A model generated the notes under the pieces. The model saw only the letters and a program-made list of their open reading frames with translations, was not told the origin of the DNA and searched no databases. Below, piece by piece: positions 31,895-40,628 of a DNA stretch of 44,242 nt (position 1 is its first letter; each line of letters opens with the position of its first letter). Made by a program: the position numbers and the translations under genes. This DNA is from JBQKLI01 sp012798975 (GTDB lineage: Bacteria; Bacillota; Clostridia; Tissierellales; Peptoniphilaceae): NCBI RefSeq assembly GCF_052116305.1, contig NZ_JBQKLI010000018.1, positions 1-44,242 of the forward strand, read 5' to 3'.

Positions 31895-31923
31895 TTGACA
31901 GATGCTGTAAAATTTCATATATT
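31895..31923 (+). promoter_or_regulatory. Promoter of the nucleotidase gene
   Basis: A consensus TTGACA (31895-31900), a 17-bp spacer and TATATT (31918-31923) lie 40 bases before the start codon. Confidence 0.75.
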
Positions 31924-31962
31924 AATAGGAATATATAATTATAGAAACAAGGAGGAAATATT

Positions 31963-32466
31963 ATGGTAAAATTATTCGTCGATATGGATGGAACCATCGC
32001 TACTTGGGATACAGAGCTTGCTTCCAGCGAAATTCTTTATCAAAAAGGATATTTTAATACACGACCCATTATGGAAAATATGCTCGAAGCTGTAAAACTT
32101 TTAAGCGATGAAAAGGAGATAGAACTTTTTATTTTAACAAGTATTTTCTCCGATTCTGTCTATACAGTAGAAGAAAAACACGAATGGCTTGATACCCATC
32201 TGCCTCATATTCCAAAAGAAAATCGAATCTTCGCCATCTGCGGCGAGAGTAAAAGAAAATCAGTTCCTTTTAAAGTCGATAAACGATGCTATCTTTTAGA
32301 CGACTATACAAAAAACCTCTACGACTGGTCTTTGGAAGGAAAAGGTATCAAAGTCCTTAACGGAATCAACCACACAAAAGGATCTTGGAAAGGCCCCGTT
32401 GTCGAACACAGCGAAAACCCCCTTCGTATCGCCAGCAGAATCAAAGAAATCCTTTATAAATGTTAA
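31963..32466 (+). CDS. HAD-superfamily 5'(3')-deoxyribonucleotidase-like protein (NT5C family)
   Basis: This is a 167-residue cytoplasmic phosphatase of the HAD fold. The catalytic motif I is VDMDGTIATW (nucleophile Asp7 and acid/base Asp9), motif II is FILTSIF, and the metal-binding motif is LLDDYTKNLYDW at about residues 112-123, as in cytosolic deoxyribonucleotidases. The substrate is expected to be a nucleoside monophosphate. The ATG follows AAGGAGGAAATATT. It has a consensus promoter and stands alone. Confidence 0.85.
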   Translation: MVKLFVDMDGTIATWDTELASSEILYQKGYFNTRPIMENMLEAVKLLSDEKEIELFILTSIFSDSVYTVEEKHEWLDTHLPHIPKENRIFAICGESKRKSVPFKVDKRCYLLDDYTKNLYDWSLEGKGIKVLNGINHTKGSWKGPVVEHSENPLRIASRIKEILYKC

Positions 32467-32485
32467 GACAGGGAGCAGGAAAAGA

Positions 32486-32636
32486 TTAAAAGAAGTGTGG
32501 AATGTGATAGAGGGGAGAGGGGAGTTGTGGAAGAAACATGAGACGCGTTTCTTTTATTTTATTAACACAAGAAAACTTTTGAGCGATAGCGAAAAAATTC
32601 TCAACAACTCCACTCTTTCACTCTCCACACTTTTAC
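32486..32636. repeat. GAGTG-type inverted-repeat element (copy 4)
   Basis: The left arm reads AAAAGAAGTGTGGAATGTGA then GAGGGGAGTTGT; the right arm on the other strand reads AAAAGTGTGGAGAGTGAAAG then AGTGGAGTTGT. This 150-bp copy has the clearest inverted ends. No reading frame lies inside. Confidence 0.65.
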
Positions 32637-32713
32637 TGCAGGCATACCGCCTATCTCTTCCCTACTTCCTATCCCCTATAACCTATCCCCTATCTTTTCC
32701 TATCCTTTTCCCT

Positions 32714-32787
32714 GGCCACCGTAGGCGTGCCGCCTAAAACCTAGGTGCCAAAGGCATCCTGCCTGGGTCCCCTCAGGGATCCCGCCT
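32714..32787. repeat. Hairpin-unit array (copy 6)
   Basis: The order is GGCCACCGTAGGCGTGCC-GCCT, GGTGCCAAAGGCATCC-TGCCT and GGGTCCCCTCAGGGATCCC-GCCT. It combines the middle stem of copy 3 with the last stem of copy 4, as if units were shuffled. It abuts the end of the GDPD gene. Confidence 0.65.
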
Positions 32788-32796
32788 ATCTCTTCC

Positions 32797-34659
32797 CTAC
32801 AACCTTAAATTCAGAAAAGGCAGCGTAAAGCTTCCTTTTAAGAACAGATTTAGAATAATATCCTGATCGCTTTTTTCATTGATCGCCTGAATCCTGCCTT
32901 CTAAACTTTCCACATTATCTGAAACAATACCATGAACTTCTTCTCCCAAAAATTTATCCATAGACTCTTCGTCATTTACAGTCCAGACGATAGGCTTCTT
33001 CCCTGCACCCAAGATCTTGTCTAGGGCATCCCTCGTGGCCGCATCTTCTTCTAAAAGCAGCTGATCCGCTGCAAAATTCCCGGGATCGCCTACGGCAAAG
33101 AAGTAAACAAATCCCGATTCTATCTCGGAATATTTTTCTTCAATATATTTGATCAGATTATAATCCAAGGTCATAAGAACAATACTGTCTTTAACTCCTT
33201 TTTCCTTCACCATCTTCACAACATCGTCTACCATTTGTTTGTCTGCTGTACTTCCCTTTAATTCGATATAGAGTCCAGCCTTTCCTTTTACCGAGTCGAT
33301 CGCCTCTTCTAAAGTAGCTACCCGCTCTCCTTTGAATTTTGGATACTGATACCCTAAGTCCAGCTCTTTGATTTCCTTGACCGTCATTTCCTGCGAGGTT
33401 TTTCGAACGCCAGCCATTCTTGAAAAAGTATTATCATGGTTGAGAATATACTCCCCGTCCTTTGTCCTCTGCACATCGATTTCAACAGCATCCGCTCCCT
33501 GTTTCACAGCTTCTGTAATTGCAGAAATGCTGTTTTCCGGGATTCCTATAACTCCCCCTCTATGACCGATCACCTTTACCGCTGCTTGAGGATAAAAAAG
33601 TTCTCGGAAAAATATCCCAATAGGAATCGCCGCTAGAAAAATCCCCAGTACACCTACAATAATAATCATCCTCTTTCTATCAAAAAGATGATCTACAAAA
33701 TGCTCCCTGGTTTTTGTTATAAGCTTCGCTCGTTTCTCTGCCAGATGATAAAACCCGGGTGTTCTCTCCGCAAATTGATAAAAGAGCATTGTCAAGTGAT
33801 GAACTTCAAAAGGAAAAAACAAAATAGAGGCAAACTGAATACCCAGTATTTGAATAAACCATAATACAATCAAAGCGATTCGTCCCATTGCACCTTGTAT
33901 CTGCACATTTTCAATAATATAAAGAATAAAAAACAGCCAGCAGACAACAATCACGCTTATGAGAAAAATATTAATCAGAGCCGTTCCTATAAAGTACTTC
34001 ATAAGATCCGAAAAGTTCTCTTTCACCATCCTAAAGCTGTATTTAATACTTTGGAAAGGCCTCTCATCTCCGATCACAAGAAAATGAAAGGTGAACAAAA
34101 GAAAGATACTAAAACCGACCATCAAAAGCAGCATCAGCACATACAAAGCCAGATATTTCGGATTCGCAAAAATTTCCGAACTGATAAATTTCGGAATCCT
34201 GATATTCTGAAAGAAGTTTAAGGTAATTCCTGCTCCTGTTAAAGGTATGAACACTGCTAGATATAGAAGAAGAATCACCGTACCGATGTCTAGAAATTTT
34301 GGCATCTTTTTTATATTTGTCTTGATAATCTCGTAAAAACTTACCTCCGGCCCTTTATGAATGACTAAAGAACTAATGGTAATTGTACCGGCTATTTCGA
34401 TGAGGATCGCAAGGGATAGAAACACAAATCCCAAAAGGAGTATCCCCGCCCCGTAAGGCGTTCGAATAAAGGACAGAATATCTCCGTTGCTGATGACTTT
34501 AAACCCTCCGAAAATTAGAAGACGTTGAACCGCCCAATAAAAGAAAGGCAAAAGCAGAGCTCCTTCCAACATTTTTGTAAAAATCTGATATTTAATAAAA
34601 TGGGATCCTCCTCGAAGGAAGACTTTTACCACATTATAGTAGTGTTTAAATAGTTTCAT
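32797..34659 (-). CDS. Membrane-anchored glycerophosphodiester phosphodiesterase
   Basis: This is a 620-residue two-part protein. Residues 1-345 form a membrane region with about eight helices (GDPD membrane-domain type). After the last helix (about 335-355) the GDPD catalytic barrel starts with KVIGHRGGVIGIPENSISA, then EIDVQRTKDGEYILNHD, with LYIELKG later; these hold the catalytic histidines and the metal-binding Glu and Asp. It hydrolyses glycerophosphodiesters or lipid headgroup/teichoic acid-type substrates at the outer face. The C-terminal about 30 residues after the barrel (KSDQDIILNLFLKG) are an extension that runs up to a repeat array, so the original end may have been altered. The ribosome binding site of the ATG at 34659 is weak. 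Confidence 0.87.
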   Translation of the reverse strand: MKLFKHYYNVVKVFLRGGSHFIKYQIFTKMLEGALLLPFFYWAVQRLLIFGGFKVISNGDILSFIRTPYGAGILLLGFVFLSLAILIEIAGTITISSLVIHKGPEVSFYEIIKTNIKKMPKFLDIGTVILLLYLAVFIPLTGAGITLNFFQNIRIPKFISSEIFANPKYLALYVLMLLLMVGFSIFLLFTFHFLVIGDERPFQSIKYSFRMVKENFSDLMKYFIGTALINIFLISVIVVCWLFFILYIIENVQIQGAMGRIALIVLWFIQILGIQFASILFFPFEVHHLTMLFYQFAERTPGFYHLAEKRAKLITKTREHFVDHLFDRKRMIIIVGVLGIFLAAIPIGIFFRELFYPQAAVKVIGHRGGVIGIPENSISAITEAVKQGADAVEIDVQRTKDGEYILNHDNTFSRMAGVRKTSQEMTVKEIKELDLGYQYPKFKGERVATLEEAIDSVKGKAGLYIELKGSTADKQMVDDVVKMVKEKGVKDSIVLMTLDYNLIKYIEEKYSEIESGFVYFFAVGDPGNFAADQLLLEEDAATRDALDKILGAGKKPIVWTVNDEESMDKFLGEEVHGIVSDNVESLEGRIQAINEKSDQDIILNLFLKGSFTLPFLNLRL

Positions 34660-34805
34660 ATTTTATCTTCATAACCTCTCTTTAATCTTTCTCTTATTAT
34701 ACCTCTTTTAGTTATTTAGGATAGCTGATCTTATGCAATCTCTAAGTAGCGGTCAATAGATTTTCCCTTCCATAGAACAGATTTCTCTCATACACTATAA
34801 AAAGA

Positions 34806-34834
34806 TTGACCCTTCTGCAAAACTATGCTATTAT
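34806..34834 (+). promoter_or_regulatory. Promoter of the GATase1-type hydrolase gene
   Basis: TTGACC (34806-34811), a 17-bp spacer and TATTAT (34829-34834) lie 77 bases before the start codon at 34911. Confidence 0.65.
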
Positions 34835-34910
34835 TATTCTTAATCATAGTAAACATATATATGCACTTGGTTATAGTGCAGACTTTATTACATCGAGAGG
34901 AAGTGAGAGA

Positions 34911-35645
34911 ATGAGACCCGTCATCGGTATACTTGGAGCAAGAGCTGATCAGCTTGATCCCTTGTTTATAAAAAAAGATCGTGCTTATGAAAATGAAAGA
35001 TATGTGAGAGCAGTCTGTAAAAACGGAGGCAACCCCCTTTTGATTCCTTACTGCAAAGGTTTTAAAGGAGCTTATGATCTCATAAAACAATGCGATGGTC
35101 TTATTTTCTCAGGGGGCAAAGATGTGGACCCTAGGCTTTACGGTGAAGAACCTCAGCCCCTCCTTGGACCGATAGACTACGATCTAGACCTGTTTTTATA
35201 CGACCTTATGAGATATGGTATCGAAATGAACAAACCTATCCTTGCTATCTGCAAAGGAATGCAGATGATGAACGTCGCTTTAGGTGGAAATCTTTATCAA
35301 GACTTGTCTTTGAGAAACTGCGAAAGCCTCCTTCATCTTCAGACAGAAGATAAAAGCCTTCCCCATCACGAAGTGTTTTTAAAGGAACATACAAAATTAT
35401 GGGAAATTCTCGATCGTACATCAAAGATCCATACCAACAGCCTTCATCATCAGTGTGTAAAAGATTTAGGAAAAGATCTTATTATCTCAAGTACCAGCGA
35501 AGATCAGCTGGTAGAATCTTTTGAAGATCGTGAAGGACTTCGCATGGGTATCCAATGGCATCCGGAAGAAATGCTTCTTTCCGATCCCCAAAGCCGCATG
35601 AACCAGATCTTCCAGTATTTTAATGAAAAAGCCATAGCTGCCTAG
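34911..35645 (+). CDS. Gamma-glutamyl-gamma-aminobutyrate hydrolase family protein (class I glutamine amidotransferase fold)
   Basis: This is a 244-residue cytoplasmic amidase of the PuuD/peptidase C26 family. The N-terminus (RPVIGILGARAD) and the GLIFSGGKDVDPRLYGEEP block are typical. The catalytic Cys is in LAICKGMQMMNVALGGNLYQDL (about residue 114) and the His/Glu pair in GIQWHPEEM near the C-terminus. The family hydrolyses gamma-glutamyl amides; the substrate here is not shown. The ATG at 34911 follows GAGAGGAAGTGAGAGA, so the longer frame from 34806 (which contains the promoter) is rejected. Confidence 0.88.
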   Translation: MRPVIGILGARADQLDPLFIKKDRAYENERYVRAVCKNGGNPLLIPYCKGFKGAYDLIKQCDGLIFSGGKDVDPRLYGEEPQPLLGPIDYDLDLFLYDLMRYGIEMNKPILAICKGMQMMNVALGGNLYQDLSLRNCESLLHLQTEDKSLPHHEVFLKEHTKLWEILDRTSKIHTNSLHHQCVKDLGKDLIISSTSEDQLVESFEDREGLRMGIQWHPEEMLLSDPQSRMNQIFQYFNEKAIAA

Positions 35646-35739
35646 ATAAAACTCTTTCTTTTCTTCTAAAATAATTATACGCTATTCCATCGGGTATAAA
35701 AGAATATAGGATGAGAATAAAAGAAAGGAAGTATTGATT

Positions 35740-36330
35740 ATGACAAACAATAAGTATCAACAAAAAAGTTCACCGGATTCAACAGATGTCCTTTCACTAT
35801 GGAAGGATCTGGAAGCGATTGCAAAAGAAGCAATCTTAACAGTAGATGGGGTTTTGGGAACAAAAGAGAATCCTGTAGAGTCTTTTGCCGATTCTATTCA
35901 AGGAAGTTTTGAAGAAGACAGCACCCCTGAAAGAGACACTCAAGGCGTTCATGCTTTTATCGATCAGAACAAGAATGAAACAACCATCGATGCAGATATT
36001 ATATTAGAATACGGAAAATCTGGACAAAAAGTCTTTGAAGAATTGAAGAAAAAAGTAATCGACACGGTTCAAAACAAAAAAGGAATAAAGGTCGTTGAAG
36101 TAAATATTAATATATCCGACATCCTCTCTCAAGAAGAATATCAGAAGATCCAGAAGGAAAAAGAAGAAAGAGCTCAAAAAAGAGAAGAAACAGCCTCCTC
36201 TATAAAAGAGACCTTCACCCCGAAACAAGAGTTCGACCCAGAAGCTCCTTTAGCCGACGAAGGCGTTCATTATGAAGGCGCTGCAAATAAAAGAAAATAT
36301 AAACACGGCAAAAAACATTCTAAAAAATAA
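35740..36330 (+). CDS. Asp23/Gls24-family envelope stress protein
   Basis: This is a 196-residue protein. The Asp23/Gls24 domain occupies about residues 20-125: IAKEAILTVDGVLGT, then GVHAFIDQ, TIDADIILEYGKSGQKVFEEL and VVEVNINISDI. Family members associate with the cell envelope and are often stress-induced. The C-terminal third is a charged coiled-coil-like segment (EEYQKIQKEKEERAQKREE) ending in a Lys/His-rich tail. The ATG at 35740 follows AAAGGAAGTATTGATT. A weak terminator hairpin follows. Confidence 0.82.
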   Translation: MTNNKYQQKSSPDSTDVLSLWKDLEAIAKEAILTVDGVLGTKENPVESFADSIQGSFEEDSTPERDTQGVHAFIDQNKNETTIDADIILEYGKSGQKVFEELKKKVIDTVQNKKGIKVVEVNINISDILSQEEYQKIQKEKEERAQKREETASSIKETFTPKQEFDPEAPLADEGVHYEGAANKRKYKHGKKHSKK

Positions 36331-36333
36331 GAA

Positions 36334-36364
36334 AAGACCTTCGCATCAAGCGGAGGCCTTTTTA
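36334..36364 (+). terminator. Terminator of the Gls24-family gene
   Basis: AAAGACCTTCGC and GCGGAGGCCTTT pair with one mismatch and one wobble around ATCAA, and TTTTAT follows on plus. Confidence 0.7.
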
Positions 36365-36390
36365 TTTGATATAAGAGTTGTAAAAATCCT

Positions 36391-36537
36391 AAAGAAGTGG
36401 AAAGAAAAAAAGAGTGCAAGAGTGAAGATAGGCGAGCGTCTAGCAACGCTTTTTTTCAACTGTAGAAAATAAGCGTTCTTCTTATTTTCCACCACAACTC
36501 CCCTCTTCACTCTCCCCACTCTCACACTCTTCTTTTT
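36391..36537. repeat. GAGTG-type inverted-repeat element (copy 5) with GCGTC relic
   Basis: The left arm (36404 on) reads AAAAAAAGAGTGCAAGAGTG; the right arm on the other strand reads AAAAAGAAGAGTGTGAGAGTG, then GGGGAGTTGTGG. Inside are GCGTCTAGCAACGC and the hairpin GAAAATAAG-CGTTCTT-CTTATTTTC, which replaces the GAAAATGC/GCATTTTC hairpin of the other copies with a new but fully paired stem. Confidence 0.6.
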
Positions 36538-36542
36538 ACAGT

Positions 36543-37139
36543 TTAAACCATCTTCGAAAACTTATGTACAAGTTCCTTGATTTCTTTAAAACTTGTGTTG
36601 ATCATATAATCATAATTCAGGGGATCTCCCCATTTCTTTCCTGTATAAAAACCATAATATTTCGAACGTTCTTTATCAATTTCGTTTATTTTTTTCTTCA
36701 TCTCTTTCGCTGAAAGTCCTTCTTCCGGACTTGCTTTTAATCGGCAGCGTTTGATTCGGCTTTCCATTCCCGCATAGATAAAGATTCGAATCGGATCCAG
36801 TTCTTCTAAAATATCGTCTCCGCAGCGCCCTACAATTACACAGTCTGATTTTTTTGCCATTTCTTGAATAATTTTCGTCTGCTGGCGGAAAATCTCTTGG
36901 CTTTGTTCAAAAATCGGATTCTCCATGGGATAAAAACTTCTTCCTATTGTAATCGGAAAGAAAGGAACAGGTCTTTTTTCAACGATTTCAGAAACAAAAT
37001 CCTCCGACATTTTAGTCCGCTTCGACAGCTCTTCGATAATTTCTTTGTCATAGTAAGCAATCCCCAGCGTTTGCGCCAGCCTTCTGCCGAATTCCCTTCC
37101 GCCGCTTCCAAACTCCCGGCCTACAGTTATTACTTTCAT
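36543..37139 (-). CDS. Cytidylate kinase-like family protein
   Basis: This is a 198-residue nucleotide-kinase-like protein of the Cytidylate_kin2 group. The P-loop-like N-terminus is VGREFGSGGREFGRRLA (residues about 5-21). CVIVGRCGDDIL is about residue 100 and the lid/arginine-rich region follows (ESRIKRCRL...KKKINEIDKERSKYY). True CMP kinases are encoded elsewhere as a distinct family; this group is widespread in Clostridia and of unproven substrate. The ATG at 37139 follows GGAGGGAAGC; an N-terminal 16-residue extension is unlikely. Confidence 0.85.
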   Translation of the reverse strand: MKVITVGREFGSGGREFGRRLAQTLGIAYYDKEIIEELSKRTKMSEDFVSEIVEKRPVPFFPITIGRSFYPMENPIFEQSQEIFRQQTKIIQEMAKKSDCVIVGRCGDDILEELDPIRIFIYAGMESRIKRCRLKASPEEGLSAKEMKKKINEIDKERSKYYGFYTGKKWGDPLNYDYMINTSFKEIKELVHKFSKMV

Positions 37140-37233
37140 GCTTCCCTCCAAAATTTTCCTTTTTAAAAAACAGGATATCCTTTTCAAAAATAAAGACTCC
37201 TCTTCCTCAAATTCTTAACTCTATCATAACATA

Positions 37234-37260
37234 AGAAGAGATCCTAAAAGGATCTCTTCT
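37234..37260. terminator. Hairpin between SppA and kinase-like gene (possible terminator)
   Basis: AGAAGAGATCC and GGATCTCTTCT pair perfectly around TAAAA, 17 bases past the sppA stop on minus. The T run that follows is short, so terminator function is likely but not certain. Confidence 0.5.
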
Positions 37261-37276
37261 TTAAAATGATTTTTCG

Positions 37277-38302
37277 TTATTTTTGATAAAGGTACATCGG
37301 CTCATCGATTTTAAGTTCATTAAGAGTTTCCATGGTTGCTGAAATTTTATCGCCGCTTAAAGCTTTCATAACACTTTCGCCTTTTGCTCCCAGCATACTT
37401 TGCCAAAAAGAAGCCGCTTTTTTATATTCTTTATCGACAAAACGCACTTTATCTCCAAGACCTTGATCTTCGATCATTCGCTGTTCAAAGTCTTCATACT
37501 CGCCAACTCCGTCTACTAAACCATTTTCACTGGCTTGTTTCGCAGTATAAATTCTCCCGTCAGCTAAAGTCTTGATCTTTTCTTTGTCCATCTTGCGTCC
37601 TTCTGCAATCACATCGATAAACTGTCCGTAAGCTTCATCAGACATCTGCTGCATAATATTTCTCTGCTCTTCTGTCATCGGCTGGAATAAATTTCCCATT
37701 ACCTTATTGTCTCCAGTATGAATATAATCGGCTTTTATACCAATATCTTCCATAAGCTTGCTGGCATCAAGACTCATTCCGCCAATTACTCCGATAGAAC
37801 CTGTAATACCGTTTCGATTGATAAAAATCTTATCTGCCGGAGAAGCAATATAATACCCTCCGGAGGCTGCCATCTGTTCCATATAGGCATAAACAGGGCG
37901 ATTTGTTTCCTTTTTATAGTCCATCAATCTCTGCCATGTTTCGTCGGACTCGTAGACAGTGCCGCCTGGAGAATTAATCACCAGCATAATTCCTTTATTG
38001 TCTTTATCGTACATTGCATTTCGAATCTGACCCGTTACCCACTCTTGATTGTACGTAGCACCGTCTTCTTCGATGGTACCTTCTATATAAATCTTGGCTA
38101 CATTCTGTGTTCCGGATGAAAAAGGCTCTTCTCTGTAAAGAGAAGTTTCTCCTTTTGGTGTGAATGTTATTGCTAAAAGGGCAATAAGAATCACAGCTGC
38201 CAAGATCCCTAAAAATATAAAGAGCCCTTTTTTGTTTCGTTTTTTACGTTCCTCTTCTTGTTTTTTCGGTTCTTGAGGATTCTTGTACATAGATTCGCTC
38301 AT
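37277..38302 (-). CDS. sppA: Signal peptide peptidase SppA (36K type)
   Basis: This is a 341-residue membrane-anchored serine protease that degrades cleaved signal peptides at the outer face of the membrane. A single N-terminal helix (about residues 26-48, after a basic stretch KKQEEERKKRNKK) anchors it. The catalytic Ser147 lies in MAASGGYYIASPADKIF and the general base Lys200 in HTGDNKVMGN, at the same positions as B. subtilis SppA (Ser147, Lys199). The oxyanion region VINSPGGTVYES is intact. It starts 10 bases after the DUF975 gene, so the two form an operon. Confidence 0.94.
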   Translation of the reverse strand: MSESMYKNPQEPKKQEEERKKRNKKGLFIFLGILAAVILIALLAITFTPKGETSLYREEPFSSGTQNVAKIYIEGTIEEDGATYNQEWVTGQIRNAMYDKDNKGIMLVINSPGGTVYESDETWQRLMDYKKETNRPVYAYMEQMAASGGYYIASPADKIFINRNGITGSIGVIGGMSLDASKLMEDIGIKADYIHTGDNKVMGNLFQPMTEEQRNIMQQMSDEAYGQFIDVIAEGRKMDKEKIKTLADGRIYTAKQASENGLVDGVGEYEDFEQRMIEDQGLGDKVRFVDKEYKKAASFWQSMLGAKGESVMKALSGDKISATMETLNELKIDEPMYLYQK

Positions 38303-38312
38303 AATAACTCCT

Positions 38313-39230
38313 TTACTCTTTTTCTATGGTTTCGTCCATATAGGGTTCTTCTACAATCGGTTCTTCTCTTACCCTCTGTTTTTCTAGACCAAATTCTTGA
38401 GGAGATAACAGGCCTCTATCTAAGGCTTGATCTCGTAAGAAGAAATAAGCCATCGCTTGAGCGGAAGCCATATAGGGCCCTACATAAAATGATGCCAAAC
38501 CAAGAGTAACAATGATTAATATTCCCCATAAAATAAAGGATAAATCCAATATAAACAAGTCCATAATATAATCTTTTGTCATCGCGATGGAATATCTCAT
38601 CGCATCCCGTACCCCGATATTCGGGCTATCTGCAATTACATTAAAAATCTGTCCGTAAGAATACCCTTTCCAAATCGCAATACCGATATAAACTGCAAAA
38701 GCCGCCAGCATCAATAGGAAAAAGACAAAAGTTCCTCCTGAACTTCCATCGCTTGCAAACATCGCTGCTCCGCCAAGCATCATTGCCGCTATAAAAATAG
38801 CCACTGGAATCAGCATCCAAATAAACATCCATAAACTCATCCACAACCAGGCTAAGATCCCTTTTCCTGCCAAACTGAAGTTTCCAAAGAAATCTCCTAA
38901 ACTTATATTGGGATTTTTCTGTACAAGATCCAGATACCATTTAGAAGTTGCCATTGTATATGCCGCAATCAACACTGCGCTTAATAACGATAAAAGAATT
39001 CCCAACAGCGCTGTTCCTGCATCCGGTTGGACTTGGGATACATACATTGCCGTATTCATGTTTTCAAAATCTATACTTCCCATTTGCGTGTTGAAGTTAA
39101 CTATAGAAGGGATCCCGCTTATAAGCGCCCCGATTAAAATAATGACAATTGCTTTTCCCCAATGTCCTGACAAAGATGCTCTTCCTTCTTTTTTCAGCTC
39201 TCTACGTGGAAAAAATCTTTTTGTTTCCAT
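38313..39230 (-). CDS. DUF975-family membrane protein
   Basis: This is a 305-residue integral membrane protein with about six helices. It begins with the DUF975 hallmark REL...GRASLSGHWGKAIVIILI, has the conserved KNPNISLGDFFGNF segment between helices, and ends with a charged tail. Its function is unknown. The second ATG (39230) is preferred because AAAGGAGG lies 6 bases upstream; the first (39236) abuts that site. It precedes sppA in the same unit, suggesting an envelope role. Confidence 0.85.
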   Translation of the reverse strand: METKRFFPRRELKKEGRASLSGHWGKAIVIILIGALISGIPSIVNFNTQMGSIDFENMNTAMYVSQVQPDAGTALLGILLSLLSAVLIAAYTMATSKWYLDLVQKNPNISLGDFFGNFSLAGKGILAWLWMSLWMFIWMLIPVAIFIAAMMLGGAAMFASDGSSGGTFVFFLLMLAAFAVYIGIAIWKGYSYGQIFNVIADSPNIGVRDAMRYSIAMTKDYIMDLFILDLSFILWGILIIVTLGLASFYVGPYMASAQAMAYFFLRDQALDRGLLSPQEFGLEKQRVREEPIVEEPYMDETIEKE

Positions 39231-39398
39231 AACCATCCTCCTTTATAAACCTTTTTCATAAATTCATACCCTGTATTTTTCTTGCCTTTACATATTATAT
39301 ATAATAGCTCTATTGATTGAAAAGAAAAACACCAACTCTACTGTATTACAATACTAGTATACTTATATTCTTCTATCTTGTCAACTCCATCGATGAAA

Positions 39399-39426
39399 GG
39401 AAAACCCTCCAGATGGAGAGTTTTTA
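39399..39426 (-). terminator. Terminator of the arsC-like gene
   Basis: On minus, AAAACTCTCCA-TCT-GGAGGGTTTT forms a stem with one mismatch directly at the stop codon, followed by CCTTTC. The T run is imperfect. Confidence 0.6.
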
Positions 39427-39846
39427 CTTCTGCTCTTCGATAAACTGCAGTACTTTTTCTTCGATTTCATCCCGAATTTCTCTTATTCTCCCAAGACGTT
39501 CTTCTTCAGTACCCGCCTTCCTATCCGGAGCTTCTATAGGCCAATGTTCTCTGTGAGGTGTTCCGGGATATATAGGACAATCCTCTTCTTCATTCCGATC
39601 GCATAAAGAAATCACATACCCGAAATAAGCGCTGTCTCGGATATAATCCTTTAAAGGTTTTTTGCTGATATTTGATACATCCAACCCTTTTTCTTCCATC
39701 GCCTTCTGTACTAAAGGATCAATGTCTCTTTCTTCCAAGCCTGCACTATAGACATCAAACTTTCCTTCACCGTATTTCTTCAAAAAAGCTTCTGCCATAG
39801 GGCTTCTTCCTTCATGATATCTGCAAATAAATAATACTTTTTTCAT
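39424..39846 (-). CDS. ArsC-like arsenate reductase/low-molecular-weight phosphatase-fold protein
   Basis: This is a 140-residue cytoplasmic protein of the low-molecular-weight protein tyrosine phosphatase fold. The P-loop is CRYHEGRS (Cys8 to Ser15), and ISLCDRNEEEDCPIYPG holds two further Cys residues with nearly the spacing of the thioredoxin-coupled ArsC Cys82/Cys89 pair (one residue longer). The expected activity is arsenate reduction, though a phosphatase role cannot be excluded. No arsB/acr3 exporter or ArsR partner is next to it. The ATG at 39846 follows GAGGTGAGAAGG. It lies 48 bases after the DtxR-family gene and is probably cotranscribed. Confidence 0.8.
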   Translation of the reverse strand: MKKVLFICRYHEGRSPMAEAFLKKYGEGKFDVYSAGLEERDIDPLVQKAMEEKGLDVSNISKKPLKDYIRDSAYFGYVISLCDRNEEEDCPIYPGTPHREHWPIEAPDRKAGTEEERLGRIREIRDEIEEKVLQFIEEQK

Positions 39847-39893
39847 CCTTCTCACCTCTGAACAAGTAATTTTATCTTCCTTGCGAAAGTAAT

Positions 39894-40307
39894 TTATTTC
39901 TGCTTTTCAATCTCGTCGCTGTAAGGTTTGTTGTTTTCAGTAATCCAGTGGCAATAAGACTTGAATTTTTGAAAACTCTCTTCAGAAAACACATGCTCCA
40001 TTTTACAAGCATCTTCTTCTGCAGTAGCCGGATCCACACCGATATAAATCAGAAAGTCTTTTATCTTCGAATGTCTTTCCAGCACTCCTTTCGCTTGGGA
40101 GTTTCCCTTTTCTGTAAGCAGAATATTTCCATCTTCTTCTACTAAGATCAAACCCTGTTCTCTTAAATTTTTCATAGCATTGCTGACAGAGGGCTTGCTG
40201 ATATCCCAATAAGCTGCTATATCGACAGCTCGAACCATATTGTTCTTCTTTGAAAGAACTAATATCGTTTCTAAATAATTTTCTACTGAATCTTTTATAA
40301 AATGCAT
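39894..40307 (-). CDS. DtxR/MntR-family metalloregulator
   Basis: This is a 137-residue iron- or manganese-responsive repressor. The winged helix covers residues 5-70 (RAVDIAAYWDISKPSVSNAMKNLREQGLI, then LTEKGNSQAKGVLERHSKIKDFLI). The metal-binding dimerisation domain follows, with EEDACKMEHVFSEESFQKF, in which Cys/Glu/His positions correspond to DtxR ligands. There is no SH3-like third domain, as in MntR-sized proteins. It has its own weak promoter region (TATAAT at about 40336) and lies just after the terminator of the structured RNA at 40368-40628. Its presence beside a promoter with metal-box-like palindromes suggests that it controls that RNA. Confidence 0.9.
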   Translation of the reverse strand: MHFIKDSVENYLETILVLSKKNNMVRAVDIAAYWDISKPSVSNAMKNLREQGLILVEEDGNILLTEKGNSQAKGVLERHSKIKDFLIYIGVDPATAEEDACKMEHVFSEESFQKFKSYCHWITENNKPYSDEIEKQK

Positions 40308-40367
40308 TCTATTCTCCTTCTAAAATACCTTCATTATAGTATATATCATACCCTATTTTTAAGAAAT

Positions 40368-40392
40368 AAAAAAAGACCGTCTGGTCTTTTTT
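40368..40392 (-). terminator. Intrinsic terminator of the candidate sRNA
   Basis: On minus, AAAAAAGACC-AGAC-GGTCTTTTTT is followed by T, giving seven T in a row (40374-40368). It lies 60 bases before the DtxR-family start codon, so it cannot be the end of a protein gene on minus; it ends the structured RNA. Confidence 0.85.
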
Positions 40393-40628
40393 CGCGAACA
40401 TAACTACTGAGAAAGTTTTGTTAAAGAATGGCTCTAGAAATAAGTAAAGGAGTATGCTTCAGCTCAAATATTATGCTTTCTCGGGGGATGAGAAAGTATA
40501 AACTATGTGTAGAATATAAATTCTAGAGAGATTCTGCTTAAACCGGGGGGAGCAGCAGAATCTCTTCCATTCTTTAACAGTTTTATGGAGGTTAGTATCT
40601 GCTAAAATTTGGTTAGCACTTACTAACT
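40368..40628 (-). ncRNA. Candidate metal-regulated small RNA with C-rich anti-SD loops
   Basis: On minus, a near-consensus promoter (40635-40663) would start transcription near 40628, and an intrinsic terminator ends it at 40368, giving about 260 nt. P1 pairs 40419-40431 with 40567-40579 over 13 perfect bp. It closes a three-way junction. One arm is P4 (40529-40537 with 40555-40563). The other is P2 (40432-40439 with 40521-40528), which encloses P3 (40472-40482 with 40490-40500). In the minus-strand RNA the P4 loop contains CUCCCCCC and the P3 loop AUCCCCC, and unpaired segments contain ACCUCC and CUCCUUU; all four are complementary to ribosome binding sites. No open frame of note lies inside, and it matches no riboswitch class I know. 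It may be a free sRNA or a leader attenuator for the DtxR-family gene. Confidence 0.65.

Noticed and set aside
39424..39846. A complete arsenic-resistance operon
   Set aside because: Only the ArsC-like gene is present; no exporter or arsenic-type regulator is adjacent, so a resistance operon is not supported.
40368..40628. A known riboswitch (manganese yybP-ykoY, NiCo, cobalamin, SAM) in front of the DtxR-family gene
   Set aside because: I could not match the conserved core motifs of these classes. A novel attenuating leader remains possible and is stated in the finding.
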